Positions 8,191 through 20,779 of a stretch of DNA of 64,000 nt are shown one piece after another. This DNA comes from Sphingobium aromaticiconvertens (GTDB taxonomy: Bacteria; Pseudomonadota; Alphaproteobacteria; Sphingomonadales; Sphingomonadaceae). The notes under the pieces were generated by a model. The model was not told the origin of the DNA. It was given only the letters and a program-made list of their open reading frames with translations, and did not search any database. The position numbers and the translations under genes are program-made. Numbering within the stretch: position 1 is the stretch's first letter; the number at the start of each line of letters is the position of its first letter. The stretch covers positions 4,273,501 to 4,337,500 of the forward strand of contig NZ_JBANRJ010000001.1 in assembly GCF_037154075.1 (NCBI RefSeq), in the 5' to 3' direction.

Positions 8191-9168
8191 ATGGCTGTCT
8201 ATACGCATGTTCCCGCCGAGGACATCGACGCCTTTCTCACACGCTATGACGCCGGGCGGCTGGTGTCGGCCAAGGGCATTGCCGAGGGGGTCGAGAACAG
8301 CAATTACCTGATCGAGACGACCGGGCCGGATGGCAATGGCGCGCGCTATATCCTGACCCTCTATGAAAAGCGGGTGGACGAAGCGGACCTCCCTTTCTTC
8401 ATGGACCTGCTCGACCATCTGGCCGAACGGGGCTGCCTGGTCCCGCGCTTCATCGAGGACCGGGAGGGGCACAAACTCCAGCAACTCGCCGGACGCCCCG
8501 CCTGCCTCATCGAATTTCTGACCGGCATCTCCGTTACGGAGCCAACGCCTGCACAGGCGCAGGCGACCGGCGCTGCGCTGGGCGCGCTGCACCGTGCAGC
8601 CGAGGGTTTTGCGGGCACACGCGCCAACGCACTCGACATCGCCGGATGGCATGATCTGGCGGCGAAATGCGGCGCTGACTTTGACGCGATCGCCCCCGGT
8701 CTGGGCGCGCGGGTTACGGACGAACTTGCCTTCCTCGATGCGCACTGGCCCGCCGACCTGCCCCATGCCGTCATCCACGCCGACCTGTTCCCCGACAATG
8801 TGCTGATGCTGGGTGATGCGGTGACGGGTCTCATCGACTTTTATTTCAGTTGCACCGACATCCGCGCCTATGATCTCGCCGTCACCCATAGCGCCTGGTG
8901 TTTCAGCCATGATGGCAACACATGGCATGGCGACCGTGGCGCGGCGATGGGCGCAGGCTATGCAGCCACCCACGGCCTTTCCGCGGCGGAACGGGCGGCC
9001 TTTCCGATCCTGTGCCGCGGCGCGGCGCTGCGTTTCCTGCTGACGCGCGCCTATGACTGGATCAACACCCCCGCCGATGCGCTGGTGACGCGCAAGGACC
9101 CTCTCGCTTTCCTGCGGCGGCTGGATTTCTACGCGACGGCCGATGCAACGAAGTTACTGGGCGCATGA
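8191..9168 (+). CDS. thrB: Homoserine kinase, aminoglycoside-phosphotransferase-like type
   Basis: This enzyme phosphorylates homoserine on the way to threonine. The 325-residue protein belongs to the APH-fold ThrB common in alphaproteobacteria and pseudomonads, not the GHMP-kinase type. It opens [16 protein letters not shown] and has [12 protein letters not shown] in the nucleotide-binding lobe, [10 protein letters not shown] as the Brenner-type catalytic loop near residue 193, and GLIDFYFS for metal binding. Its stop overlaps the rnhA start by 4 bases (ATGA), indicating coupled translation. Confidence 0.95.
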   Translation: MAVYTHVPAEDIDAFLTRYDAGRLVSAKGIAEGVENSNYLIETTGPDGNGARYILTLYEKRVDEADLPFFMDLLDHLAERGCLVPRFIEDREGHKLQQLAGRPACLIEFLTGISVTEPTPAQAQATGAALGALHRAAEGFAGTRANALDIAGWHDLAAKCGADFDAIAPGLGARVTDELAFLDAHWPADLPHAVIHADLFPDNVLMLGDAVTGLIDFYFSCTDIRAYDLAVTHSAWCFSHDGNTWHGDRGAAMGAGYAATHGLSAAERAAFPILCRGAALRFLLTRAYDWINTPADALVTRKDPLAFLRRLDFYATADATKLLGA

Positions 9169-9617
9169 ACGACCTTACCACAGTAGAAATCTTCACCGAC
9201 GGCGCGTGCAAGGGCAATCCCGGCCCCGGCGGCTGGGGCGCGGTGATCCGGTCGGGCACCAACGAGAAAGAAATCTCCGGCGGCGAACCGCAGACCACCA
9301 ACAACCGCATGGAGATGATGGCGGCGGTCGAAGCGCTCAATGCGTTGAAGCGCCCCTGCCGCGTCATCCTGTCCACCGACAGCAAATATGTGATGGATGG
9401 CATCACCAAATGGGTCTTCGGCTGGCAGAAGAATGGCTGGAAGACCGCCGATCGCAAGCCGGTCAAAAATGCCGAAATCTGGCAGGCGCTGGTCGCGGCC
9501 ACGGCGCGGCACAAGGTCGAATGGAAATGGGTGAAGGGCCACGCCGGACACCCCGAAAATGAGCGCGCGGACCAGTTGGCCAGTGCAGCGGCAGAGCAGT
9601 TCCGCAAACGCGCCTGA
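9165..9617 (+). CDS. rnhA: Ribonuclease HI
   Basis: RNase HI cuts the RNA strand of RNA-DNA hybrids during replication and repair. The 150-residue protein has all four active-site acids in context: D12 in [12 protein letters not shown]50 in [10 protein letters not shown]72 in [10 protein letters not shown] and D136 in [18 protein letters not shown] contains the flexible-loop histidine. Full length; translationally coupled to thrB. Confidence 0.98.
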   Translation: MNDLTTVEIFTDGACKGNPGPGGWGAVIRSGTNEKEISGGEPQTTNNRMEMMAAVEALNALKRPCRVILSTDSKYVMDGITKWVFGWQKNGWKTADRKPVKNAEIWQALVAATARHKVEWKWVKGHAGHPENERADQLASAAAEQFRKRA

Positions 9618-12873
<3,256 letters not shown>

Positions 12874-12903
12874 ATGCCTGAAAATTCTGAACGGAAGCGC
12901 ATC

Positions 12904-13488
12904 ATGGCCGATCACCCCGACGTTTCGATCATCCCGCTGGGCGGCAAAAGCCCGATCATCCACCCCAGCGCCTTCATCGCGCCGGGCTGCCGGATTATCG
13001 GCGATGTGGAGATCGGGGAGGATGTCAGCATCTGGTATAATTGCGTCATCCGCGCCGACGTGAACCACATCCGCATCGGCGCGCGCACCAATGTTCAGGA
13101 CGGCACGATCATCCATTGCGACAGCCCCGGCGATGGTCGCCCCGGCCATCCGACCGAGGGCTGGCCCACGATTATTGGCGACGATGTGTTGATCGGCCAT
13201 CTGGCGATGATCCACGGCTGCGTGCTGCACGACCGGGCCTTCGTAGGGCTGGGGGCGATCGTGATGAGTGGTACCATGGTTGAAAGCGACGCGATGCTCG
13301 CTGCGGGCGCTCTCCTGTCGTCCGGCAAGACCGTGGCCCATCGCCAGCTCTGGGCCGGGCGGCCCGCAAAATATATGCGCGACCTGTCCGACGAAGCCCT
13401 GATAGATATGCGCGAAGGCGTGGATCATTATGTCCACAATGGAAAAGCTCATAAGGGCGCGGTGAAGGCGGCGCTGGGCGACGCTTAG
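12904..13488 (+). CDS. Gamma-class carbonic anhydrase-like hexapeptide protein
   Basis: The 194-residue protein folds as a left-handed beta helix, shown by repeated hexapeptides (IIGDVEIGEDVSIW, VLIGHLAMIHGCVL). Likely metal ligands are the His in TIIHCDSP and the two in IGHLAMIHGC, as in gamma carbonic anhydrases and the YrdA/PaaY group. It may hydrate CO2 or only have the fold. ATG 12904 is preferred because GGAA lies about 9 bases upstream; an in-frame ATG at 12874 adds ten residues. Its 3' end overlaps the convergent lipoprotein gene by 4 bases. Confidence 0.9.
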   Translation: MADHPDVSIIPLGGKSPIIHPSAFIAPGCRIIGDVEIGEDVSIWYNCVIRADVNHIRIGARTNVQDGTIIHCDSPGDGRPGHPTEGWPTIIGDDVLIGHLAMIHGCVLHDRAFVGLGAIVMSGTMVESDAMLAAGALLSSGKTVAHRQLWAGRPAKYMRDLSDEALIDMREGVDHYVHNGKAHKGAVKAALGDA

Positions 13489-13997
13489 GGCAGCTTCAGC
13501 CGCCCTTTGAGCGCATCGACCCGATCATTCTGCGCATCGACGCTCGCCAACACGGCCGCCCGTGCCGCGTCGACGCTGTCCACTCCACCCTGCGCCTTGC
13601 CATCCGCGACGGCATTGGTCCGCTGGACATAGAGTGTATCGAGGCTCGCCAGCGCCGAAACGCTGTCATTGCGAGCCGATTCCAGGTTGCTGATCGCCTG
13701 CTGCGCGGCCACCCAGGCATCGCTGGACACCGCCGCATTGGAGGCCGCGCTGGTCAGCTTGTCTGCCCGCGCATAGGCGGTGTCGAAAGCTGCACTGCCC
13801 TTGTCCGCCTGCGCCTTCAACCGGGCAATGTCGGCGTTCAGCCTGGGGTCGACGGCGACGGCAGGCGGTGGCGGCGCGACTTCCGCGATTGGCGCCGTCT
13901 CGATCGGCCGCCGGGCAAGCGAGGGATAGCTTTCATGCGCGCCTGTACATCCCGACAAGAGCAGAGCGATGGTGGGGATGAAGCGACGCACGAACAT
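13485..13997 (-). CDS. Predicted lipoprotein with a helical, coiled-coil-like body
   Basis: From ATG 13997 the product is 170 residues, with signal and lipobox IALLLSGC, then a Pro-rich stretch (APPPPAVAV) and a long Ala-rich helical region with heptad-like spacing (RLKAQADKGSAAFDTAYARAD, SVSALASLDTLYVQR). An upstream in-frame start adds 41 residues that precede the signal peptide, so it was not used. I do not recognise a family. The protein is probably anchored on the periplasmic side of a membrane. Confidence 0.65.
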   Translation of the reverse strand: MFVRRFIPTIALLLSGCTGAHESYPSLARRPIETAPIAEVAPPPPAVAVDPRLNADIARLKAQADKGSAAFDTAYARADKLTSAASNAAVSSDAWVAAQQAISNLESARNDSVSALASLDTLYVQRTNAVADGKAQGGVDSVDAARAAVLASVDAQNDRVDALKGRLKLP

Positions 13998-14109
13998 AGC
14001 CCTAGCATCTAGGGACCGGGGGCATCGGGCGCAATGGCCGAATGATGCCCGGTGCAGGAAGGGGGTGACAAGCACTCCCGAATCCTGTAACGGCGCGTCA
14101 CCGGACCCT

Positions 14110-14349
14110 TTTGGGTCCACCGTCCGAGACAGTTGGTGAAGGGAATCTGCCCTTCTTAATCTCCAGCCTAGACGGGGAAAAGTTCTTTACCGGTTGCGCC
14201 TTTGGCGCATTCCGGGTCTGCCCTTTCCGATCAACGGACGCGGGCCAGTCGATCTCTCCCCTCGGACTTATCCCCCGTATGGCGGTTTTCCGCCCTGCGG
14301 GTTTCGTTGCGTACCGGATTGTCCGGTACGTCGCACAGTGGAGAATGGC
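14110..14349 (+). promoter_or_regulatory. Structured leader of the rplJ-rplL operon, candidate L10-binding site
   Basis: The 352-base gap before rplJ holds no gene. Its 3' part contains stacked hairpins: TGCGCC/GGCGCA at 14195-14209, GGCGG/CCGCC at 14281-14294, and GTACCGGA/TCCGGTAC with a 3-base loop at 14311-14329, ending just before the GGAG ribosome site at 14340-14343. In bacteria the L10-L7/L12 complex commonly represses its own operon by binding such a leader. That this leader does so is inferred from position and structure. Confidence 0.5.
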
Positions 14350-14865
14350 ATGGATCGTAATCAGAAATCTGAGGTCGTGACCACGCTGCACGCAACTTTT
14401 GCGGAAATCGGGGTTGTCGTGGTTACACGCAACCTCGGCATGACCGTCGCCCAGTCGACGGATCTCCGCCAGAAAATGCGTGACGCAGGCGCAACCTTCA
14501 AGGTTACGAAGAACAAGCTCGCCAAGATCGCGCTGAAGGACACGCAATATGACCAGCTCGGCGAACTGCTGACTGGCCCGGTTGCGCTGGCCACTTCAAG
14601 CGATCCGGTCGCCGCCGCCAAGGTAGCGGTCGATTTCGCCAAGACCAACGACAAGCTTGAGATCGTTGGCGGCGCGATGGGCGGATTGCTGCTCGATGCA
14701 GACGGCGTCAAGGCGCTTGCATCGATGCCATCGCTGGATGAACTGCGCGCAAAGATCGTCGGCCTTCTTGTGGCCCCGGCGACCAAGCTCGCAACCGTCA
14801 CCCAGGCACCGGCAGCGCAGCTCGCGCGAGTCTTCAACGCCTATGCGGAGAAGGAAGCCGCGTAA
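14350..14865 (+). CDS. rplJ: 50S ribosomal protein L10
   Basis: L10 anchors the L7/L12 dimers to form the ribosomal stalk. From ATG 14350, preceded by GGAG, it is 171 residues: [10 protein letters not shown], then [14 protein letters not shown] in the RNA-binding domain, [16 protein letters not shown] and the C-terminal helix [15 protein letters not shown] that binds L7/L12. An earlier in-frame start at 14194 lies inside the leader hairpins and adds no conserved sequence. It is followed 72 bases later by rplL. Confidence 0.98.
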   Translation: MDRNQKSEVVTTLHATFAEIGVVVVTRNLGMTVAQSTDLRQKMRDAGATFKVTKNKLAKIALKDTQYDQLGELLTGPVALATSSDPVAAAKVAVDFAKTNDKLEIVGGAMGGLLLDADGVKALASMPSLDELRAKIVGLLVAPATKLATVTQAPAAQLARVFNAYAEKEAA

Positions 14866-14937
14866 GCGGTTGCCTGAACCGACGTTCGTTAAATCTTTGA
14901 ACTCCGGGGCTTACCGCCCTACTGAAAGGAAAATATC

Positions 14938-15309
14938 ATGGCAGACATCAACGCACTGGTCGATCAGCTTTCGGCCCTGACCGTCCTCGAAGCCGCTGAG
15001 CTTTCGAAGGCCCTTGAAGAGAAGTGGGGCGTTTCGGCCGCCGCTGCCGTCGCCGTTGCCGGCCCGGCCGCTGCCGCTGCCCCGGCTGCTGAAGAGCAGA
15101 CCGAATTCGACGTGATCCTCACCGGCGACGGTGGCAAGAAGATCAACGTCATCAAGGAAGTCCGCGCCATCACCGGCCTGGGCCTGACCGAAGCCAAGAC
15201 TCTGGTTGAGTCGGCTCCGAAGGCCATCAAGGAAGGCGTGAACAAGGAAGAGGCCGAGAAGGTCAAGAAGCAGCTTGAAGAAGCCGGCGCGACCGTCGAA
15301 CTCAAGTAA
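14938..15309 (+). CDS. rplL: 50S ribosomal protein L7/L12
   Basis: L7/L12 forms the mobile stalk that recruits translation GTPases. The 123-residue protein has an N-terminal dimerisation domain ([19 protein letters not shown]), an Ala/Pro-rich hinge at about 36-56, and a C-terminal domain with [20 protein letters not shown] and [18 protein letters not shown] precedes the ATG. It ends the operon at a strong terminator. Confidence 0.98.
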   Translation: MADINALVDQLSALTVLEAAELSKALEEKWGVSAAAAVAVAGPAAAAAPAAEEQTEFDVILTGDGGKKINVIKEVRAITGLGLTEAKTLVESAPKAIKEGVNKEEAEKVKKQLEEAGATVELK

Positions 15310-15344
15310 GCTGTTTTCCGGCACTCTGCCGGAAACAAACAAGG

Positions 15345-15379
15345 GGGCGGCACCTGCGGGTGCCGCCCTTTTTGTTTTT
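15345..15379 (+). terminator. Rho-independent terminator after rplL
   Basis: A 10-base-pair GC-rich stem, GGGCGGCACC with GGTGCCGCCC, has a 4-base loop and is followed by TTTTTGTTTTT. A smaller hairpin, TTTCCGGCA/TGCCGGAAA at 15315-15335, lies just upstream. Confidence 0.93.
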
Positions 15380-15529
15380 GGGAACTGCCCCATATCAGTC
15401 CAACGGCCCGGAAATCGCGACAAGGCCAGACAGAAGACGGCATGACCGGTTCTATCCCGCGGACTCCCTGTCTAGCATGATGCCCCGATCCGACCTGATC
15501 TTGCAGGTTCGACAGAAAGAGGAGCCATC

Positions 15530-15706
15530 ATGCAGCTAGACGAGGAAGATATCGCGTCCGAGCGTGGTGAACTCCATTTCCTTGCCGCTCTTGTCGACGA
15601 ACTGATGCGTAAACTCCATCTGGCCGGACTTCTCAGTCAAGCCGACCTCAACAGCATCGAAGAGGAAGTGGCCAGGCGCATCGGCAACATCCCCCGCGCC
15701 TGGTAA
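15530..15706 (+). CDS. Small protein of 58 residues, unknown function
   Basis: The ATG at 15530 is preceded by AGAGGAG at good spacing. The product starts MQLDEEDIASERGELHFL and ends EEEVARRIGNIPRAW. It is acidic, predicted all-helical and amphipathic, with no signal peptide or membrane segment. It lies alone between the rplL terminator and a solute-binding protein gene. The good ribosome site, compact helical composition and clean stop favour a real gene. I do not recognise the family. Confidence 0.65.
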   Translation: MQLDEEDIASERGELHFLAALVDELMRKLHLAGLLSQADLNSIEEEVARRIGNIPRAW

Positions 15707-15789
15707 TCCCCCGCCACTTGGCCTGAGCAAAGAACCCACCCTTTCCCGTTGGCGATGGGAGCGCGGCAGGATAAGCCTGTTCCATCATC

Positions 15790-17274
15790 ATGCTCCAGTC
15801 CCACCTCCTCACCCGGTTGATGGCCGCCCTGATGCTGGCGTTCCTGACCTCCGTTCTTGCCAGTTGTTCCGATCAGAACAGCGGCCCCGTGGTCGTGAGC
15901 GTCATCGGCGACCACGATGATCTTGCGCGGCCTCTGCAAAATTTGCCCGATCCTGGCGCGAAGTTGATGTTGGAAGCCACGGCCCAAGGGCTAGTGGCGT
16001 TCGATGCATCGGGGGAGATATTGCCCGCGCTTGCCCAGCGCTGGATCGTGGAGGATGACGGGCGCAGCTATATCTTCCGCCTGCGCCGCGCCAGTTGGCC
16101 CAACGGCACACGAGTCACCGCGCGGGAAGTGGCGCGGATGCTCGAAGTCAGGATTGAAACGCTCCGGCGACTGGACCCCGACGGACCGCTCGATACGGTC
16201 GACGCGGTCGTCCCGATGACGGGCGAAGTCATCGAAATCCGCCTGACGGCCGCCCGCCCGATGCTGCTCCAGATGCTCGCTCAGCCGCAAATGGCCATCC
16301 TCTCCCGCGATGGTGGCACCGGCCCCTATCGCGCCGCCAAATGGGGTCAGGCGCTCTCGCTTTCGCCGGCGGAAACGCACACAGACGAAAATGGCGAACC
16401 ACTCGAAACACCCACCAGAGACAAACGTCTGCTGCGGGCTGAACGCGCAGCCAGGGCAATCATCCGCTTCCGCGAGGGGGCTGCGGCACTGGTGCTCGGC
16501 GGTCGCTATAGCGATCTGCCGCTGGCCCTGCGTGCGCAGATTGATCAGGACGATATCCGCATCGATCCGGTACAGGGCCTGCTGGGGCTTGCGGTGACGG
16601 GAAGCGGGCCGCTGCTGGACGATGCAACGGTGCGGGAGGCGATCAGCATGACGATCGACCGGTCTGCCCTCCCCGGCGCTTTTGGCCTGGGACGCTGGGT
16701 CGTTGGCGATCAATTGGTCCCCCAGCAGATGGATCTTTCCCGCCCCCCCAGCCCTGCTCGTTGGTCTGATATGACCCTGGACGAGCGACGGGCAGGGGCG
16801 CGTGCGGCCATAGATGTGTGGCGCACCACTCATGGCAACCCGCCAGCCCTCAGGATCGCCTTGCCAAAAGGGCCGGGATCGACCCTGTTATTCGGCATCA
16901 TCCGCGCCGATATGCGCTTCATCGGCCTGACGGCTCAACGCGTTGATTTGCAGGCGGAGGCGGATCTGCGCCTAGTGGATGAAGTCGCGGCCTATGACAG
17001 CGCGCTATGGTATCTGGGCCGCATCGGTTGCGCCCGAAAGGTGCATTGCAGCGCGCAGGCAGAAGCCAAGTTACAAGAGGCAAGCCTGGCCTCCACGGTG
17101 GAGGATCGTGCCGCACGGATCGCGGAAGCGGAGGCCCTGATCGTGGCCCATAATGGCTATATCCCGCTGGGTCAGCCTGTGCGTTGGTCATTGGTCGAAC
17201 GGCGATTGAATGGCTTCACTCTTTCATCGCGTGCACGGCACCCATTGAACCTGCTCTTGCGCCGCACCAACTAG
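15790..17274 (+). CDS. ABC-transporter solute-binding lipoprotein, SBP_bac_5 (peptide/nickel) type
   Basis: The 494-residue protein has a lipoprotein signal (LTSVLASC, lipidation at about residue 26) and the family 5 architecture: GLVAFDASGEILPALAQRW near the N terminus, YIFRLRRASWPNGTRVTAREVA typical of oligopeptide-binding proteins, and LDDATVREAISMTIDRSAL in the middle. In this family it would bind peptides or related solutes in the periplasm for an inner-membrane permease. No permease or ATPase gene is adjacent, so the partner is encoded elsewhere or the protein acts alone. DUF4112 follows 20 bases later. Confidence 0.85.
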   Translation: MLQSHLLTRLMAALMLAFLTSVLASCSDQNSGPVVVSVIGDHDDLARPLQNLPDPGAKLMLEATAQGLVAFDASGEILPALAQRWIVEDDGRSYIFRLRRASWPNGTRVTAREVARMLEVRIETLRRLDPDGPLDTVDAVVPMTGEVIEIRLTAARPMLLQMLAQPQMAILSRDGGTGPYRAAKWGQALSLSPAETHTDENGEPLETPTRDKRLLRAERAARAIIRFREGAAALVLGGRYSDLPLALRAQIDQDDIRIDPVQGLLGLAVTGSGPLLDDATVREAISMTIDRSALPGAFGLGRWVVGDQLVPQQMDLSRPPSPARWSDMTLDERRAGARAAIDVWRTTHGNPPALRIALPKGPGSTLLFGIIRADMRFIGLTAQRVDLQAEADLRLVDEVAAYDSALWYLGRIGCARKVHCSAQAEAKLQEASLASTVEDRAARIAEAEALIVAHNGYIPLGQPVRWSLVERRLNGFTLSSRARHPLNLLLRRTN

Positions 17275-17294
17275 GATATGGAGGTACCGCTTTC

Positions 17295-17717
17295 ATGGCC
17301 ATATCGCAGGATCAGTTCGACCGCATTGCTCGTGATCTGCCAGGATTCGGGCGGGATCCGGCCTCTATTCGCCGTCGGATAGAGGCAATGGAGGCTTTGC
17401 TGGAGGGCCTGTTCGTCATCCCCGGCACCAATCGGCGCGTCGGACTGGACAGCCTTGTCGGCCTGATCCCTGTGGTCGGCGATTTGGTAACGGCAGGAAT
17501 GGGCGCGTGGATCATATGGGAAGCCAAGAATTTGGGCATGCCCAAATGGCAGCTAGTGCGAATGGCGGGTCATGTCGGCGTCGACACGCTGGTCGGTGCG
17601 ATCCCCTTTGCCGGCGACCTGTTCGACTTTCTATACAAGTCCAACAGCAAGAATTTGCGAATCATCCGCAAACATCTCGATCGTCACCATCCCTCGACCG
17701 TGACGATTGACGGATAA
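17295..17717 (+). CDS. DUF4112 family protein
   Basis: The 140-residue product has the DUF4112 pattern: an N-terminal helix (RRIEAMEALLEGLF), VIPGTNRRVGLDSLVGLIPVVGDL, a hydrophobic stretch (VTAGMGAWIIWEA) and GVDTLVGAIPFAGDLFDFLYKSN. It should be membrane-associated with two short hydrophobic hairpins. ATG 17295 is preferred, with GGAGG about 12 bases upstream; longer in-frame options overlap the preceding gene. Function is unknown. Confidence 0.9.
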   Translation: MAISQDQFDRIARDLPGFGRDPASIRRRIEAMEALLEGLFVIPGTNRRVGLDSLVGLIPVVGDLVTAGMGAWIIWEAKNLGMPKWQLVRMAGHVGVDTLVGAIPFAGDLFDFLYKSNSKNLRIIRKHLDRHHPSTVTIDG

Positions 17718-17724
17718 ATGACTT

Positions 17725-19008
17725 TCAGTCGGCCGTACCTGTCCTGATGGGTGCATGACGACGGGCGACCAACGGCGTGACATTGCGCGGCAACACCCGC
17801 CCCCTACGCAATAGCCGCTCAACGGCGTTGTCGACCAGCATCGCCAATCCTTCGTCGCTCAACAGGCCTCCGCGAATGAGGCATTTGTCGATGAGCACCT
17901 TGCGAAAGGCGGAATAGAGCGCGAGGTCCGGATTGCGCGGCGCGGTCCAGAAATCGTCCAGCGGCGTATGGTGCACGATACCCGGCACTTTATAGACCGC
18001 ATGCCCCAGCACTGTCACCGGCTTGCCACTGTTGAGCGCCAGCGTACCGACCGTGCTGTTGACGGTAACGACACCCAGGCTGTTCTCCACCACTTCCAAT
18101 ATGTCCCGATCGGCAAGATAAAAGACCCGATCGGCGATACCATAGCGGGCGGCAAGGCGCCGCGTCAGCCGCCCCCACCCGACCAACCCCGGATCAAGGG
18201 GGTGACGCTTGACCACCAATGACACATGAGCCGGTGCATGAGCAGCGAAGCTCTTGATGACGAAACGCAGGGCTGCCCGCATGTCGCCGAACGGCGAATG
18301 AACCCTGATCTGGTAATCGGAATTAACCTGGAGCGGCAGGGTGAAATAGGGCTTGCCCTGAACCCGTTCCCACTCTTCGTTCGACCGTTGCCGATCCTTG
18401 TCGCGCATCAGCAACTTGCGACACCAGCCTGCGGATTCGATCGCAAAGCTGTTGGGGCGATGTGTACGATAAAAGGGGAAACGAAGGCGGAACAGGGCCG
18501 ATGCCGTGCCGTTACGCATTGTATTGCGCGCGCGCTGACGGAAGGTTGAGCCTATTGGCGGCAGGCTTGCGTCATGGTCAGGCAGACCATAGGCTTGGTC
18601 GAGATACCATTGCGGATCGAGTGGCAGCGTGGAATTACCGTTCACGCCATCTTCCTGCAGCGTCAGGAAATCGGGCCGGATATAGCCTTCCTCCACCACA
18701 TGAACGCGAATGTTGCGTAGCCGCGCCATGCCATGCGCAGAGGCATGATAGGGGCGGCAATCACCATAGAGGATGAGGTCGGTGACACCGTTGCTCGCAA
18801 TGAAATCGTCGAAAAAGAGCGGCCAGGCCCGAAAAGTGCCGCGATAGTCGGTCGCCCCTTCCCCCGGCCAGTCGATCTTGTCACCGCCATTGATGTTGAT
18901 CCGCAGCGCCGCGTGCCCACGGTCGCGTAAGGCTTGCGCCAGCATGGCAAAATAGGGGCCGTGCGGGCCTTGCAGAAACAGGAATGTTCGGATCGCTTTG
19001 TCAGCCAT
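17725..19008 (-). CDS. kpsS: Capsule polysaccharide beta-Kdo transferase, KpsS-like
   Basis: KpsS adds the first Kdo residue to lysophosphatidylglycerol to build the lipid anchor of ABC-exported capsules. The 427-residue protein carries the family landmarks FLQGPHGPYFAMLAQALRDRG near the N terminus, YGDCRPYH, VVEEGYIRPDFLTLQ, and C-terminal VNSTVGTLALNSGKPVTVLGHAVY. The ATG at 19008 overlaps the kpsC stop (ATGGCTGA), giving translational coupling; a GTG at 19023 is also possible. Only the lipid-anchor genes and one glycosyltransferase are visible here, not the exporter. Confidence 0.88.
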   Translation of the reverse strand: MADKAIRTFLFLQGPHGPYFAMLAQALRDRGHAALRININGGDKIDWPGEGATDYRGTFRAWPLFFDDFIASNGVTDLILYGDCRPYHASAHGMARLRNIRVHVVEEGYIRPDFLTLQEDGVNGNSTLPLDPQWYLDQAYGLPDHDASLPPIGSTFRQRARNTMRNGTASALFRLRFPFYRTHRPNSFAIESAGWCRKLLMRDKDRQRSNEEWERVQGKPYFTLPLQVNSDYQIRVHSPFGDMRAALRFVIKSFAAHAPAHVSLVVKRHPLDPGLVGWGRLTRRLAARYGIADRVFYLADRDILEVVENSLGVVTVNSTVGTLALNSGKPVTVLGHAVYKVPGIVHHTPLDDFWTAPRNPDLALYSAFRKVLIDKCLIRGGLLSDEGLAMLVDNAVERLLRRGRVLPRNVTPLVARRHAPIRTGTAD

Positions 19009-20632
19009 GAAGGAACTCTGCACCCAAAGTCATAAAACGCCGCAGCTTTCCCTGCAATGCCCGTACCCTGACAAGCCAGGTCGTGCGGGGCATCGCGCCA
19101 TCAACCATCCTGTCAATCAATAGCTCGGGTCCGCAAGGCAGTCGAGTGACAGGATCAAGATAACGCGGGTAAAGGATCAGAGTTGCAGCGACAAGTTGGT
19201 CGATGTTCAGCATACGGCCGCGCCGATCCGGCGCGGGGGCCAGATCGCGCGTCAATCCCCAGCCTGCGAAGAACGGCGTACCATGCACCACGACCTCCCT
19301 GCCCCGCATCAACGCTTCAAAACCCGTCAGCGACGACAGGACATGGACGGCGCCGACGCTGCAAACCAGTCCCATCAGAGAGGAACCTTCATCGATTTTA
19401 TCGACGAAGCGCCCCGCCGCTGCGTCGCTGACATGCCCTTTGCGATGTCCGGCACGCACGTCTGGATGGGGACGATAGATGATCCAGGCATCGGGTTCAG
19501 CCGCTCGCACCCGCTTCAGAAAGTCCAGATTACCCGCGATTCCGCCACCGCCGAGCCGAACGGACAGGTCATCCTCCACCTGCCCGATGGCCAATATGGT
19601 GCGTCGCCCCGTCGGCAGATCGATATGCTCTGCGCTGGAGGCCCCATATTTGCCTACGCCACTGTCACAGATACGCTGGCGCAGCGCCGCCGCCCGCACG
19701 AGCAAGGCGGGCGAAAAATCATGGGTGGCAAGCAAAGTTTCCAGATCGCTTGGCCGGGTGGCGTCATAATAGATACCGCTGCGATCAATGACCACCGAAC
19801 TGGGCGGAACAAGCGCAGCCCCCAGCCCGCGAGAACGCAGAAAGCCGTCCTCTATCTGTGCAATCGGCACGGCAATCGCGGCAGCCTGAGCCTTTATCTC
19901 GACAGGCACCCGTGAGGGCCAGATACCCAGCGCCCTGCCCTGCGTCCGCGCCCGACGCAATCCGGCATGGGCCTTCATGAAGGGCGGGCTTCGCTGCCCG
20001 TCCCACAGGAAATGCCCTATCGCCTCCCGCTTCCAGAAGGCCATGCCCGATGCCGCCGCCAGGTCGCGATTGCCGTCCAGATGCCGCCGCCAATCCTCCA
20101 GCAGTTCCACAGCCCGCGCCGCCGACACATCCTTTCCGGTAAAACAGTCGCGGTAGCGCGCCGCGCCGATGGCCTCACAGGCCGCTATGGCAAGCGCGTC
20201 AGATGCAATCTGCTTACCCTTCCCATTGAACACCGGCACACCCAACAGGCCGGCAACAAGAGCGATCTCATCCTCAACCGATGCGTGGACGGACTGCACG
20301 TCAGCGACCAGCGCCCATGGATCGCAATCCTTCGGCAGCAATCGCGCGCCATGGACAGGCAGGACTGCATTCTCATCACCGGGCAACACGCCGATTTTCT
20401 CGGGCGCGACACCAGCCAATTGCTCCGGCGCGACTGGCACGCCCCTGCGGACGACAAGCAATAGCCCTTCGATCCGCTCACCCCAAAAGGTTCCGCCAAC
20501 CCGCGCGCGCGCAATGGCGTCGAGCAACGCAGAATTTGCCCGTTCCCCCGTCGCACGGGCGTCGCTGATCGCGGCTTGCGTGGCGGATGCGCCAGGAAAG
20601 GGCGGTGAACGGAGGAAGGGTTGCCAGTTCAT
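19001..20632 (-). CDS. kpsC: Capsule polysaccharide biosynthesis protein, KpsC-like, short form
   Basis: KpsC extends the poly-Kdo linker after KpsS. E. coli-type KpsC has two glycosyltransferase halves and about 670 residues. This one is 543 residues from ATG 20632 and seems to keep only part of the first half. The second half is intact, with QIEDGFLRSRGLGAALVPPS, SGIYYD, VYRPH-like IIYRPHPDVRAGH, HVLSSLTGFEALMRGREVVVHG and PFFAGWGLTRD. The start is uncertain: an in-frame start at 20767 adds 45 unremarkable residues and there is no clear ribosome site. The gene overlaps kpsS by 8 bases. Confidence 0.82.
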   Translation of the reverse strand: MNWQPFLRSPPFPGASATQAAISDARATGERANSALLDAIARARVGGTFWGERIEGLLLVVRRGVPVAPEQLAGVAPEKIGVLPGDENAVLPVHGARLLPKDCDPWALVADVQSVHASVEDEIALVAGLLGVPVFNGKGKQIASDALAIAACEAIGAARYRDCFTGKDVSAARAVELLEDWRRHLDGNRDLAAASGMAFWKREAIGHFLWDGQRSPPFMKAHAGLRRARTQGRALGIWPSRVPVEIKAQAAAIAVPIAQIEDGFLRSRGLGAALVPPSSVVIDRSGIYYDATRPSDLETLLATHDFSPALLVRAAALRQRICDSGVGKYGASSAEHIDLPTGRRTILAIGQVEDDLSVRLGGGGIAGNLDFLKRVRAAEPDAWIIYRPHPDVRAGHRKGHVSDAAAGRFVDKIDEGSSLMGLVCSVGAVHVLSSLTGFEALMRGREVVVHGTPFFAGWGLTRDLAPAPDRRGRMLNIDQLVAATLILYPRYLDPVTRLPCGPELLIDRMVDGAMPRTTWLVRVRALQGKLRRFMTLGAEFLHG

Positions 20633-20779
20633 GACAGCGCACACATGAAGGGCAGGAATGGATGCATCGGCCTGTAAAACATAAAGTCTCTTCGGCCCGT
20701 CTCCGGTTCCGATCCAGTGGTGCGACCCAAAATGGCTATGCCTTGCGTCCACCTTACTGTCGAGCATGAAGTCAAAGCG

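Noticed and set aside
7210..8973. 587-codon open frame antisense to ispH and thrB
   Set aside because: It covers two well-supported genes on the other strand and has the composition of a GC-rich shadow frame.
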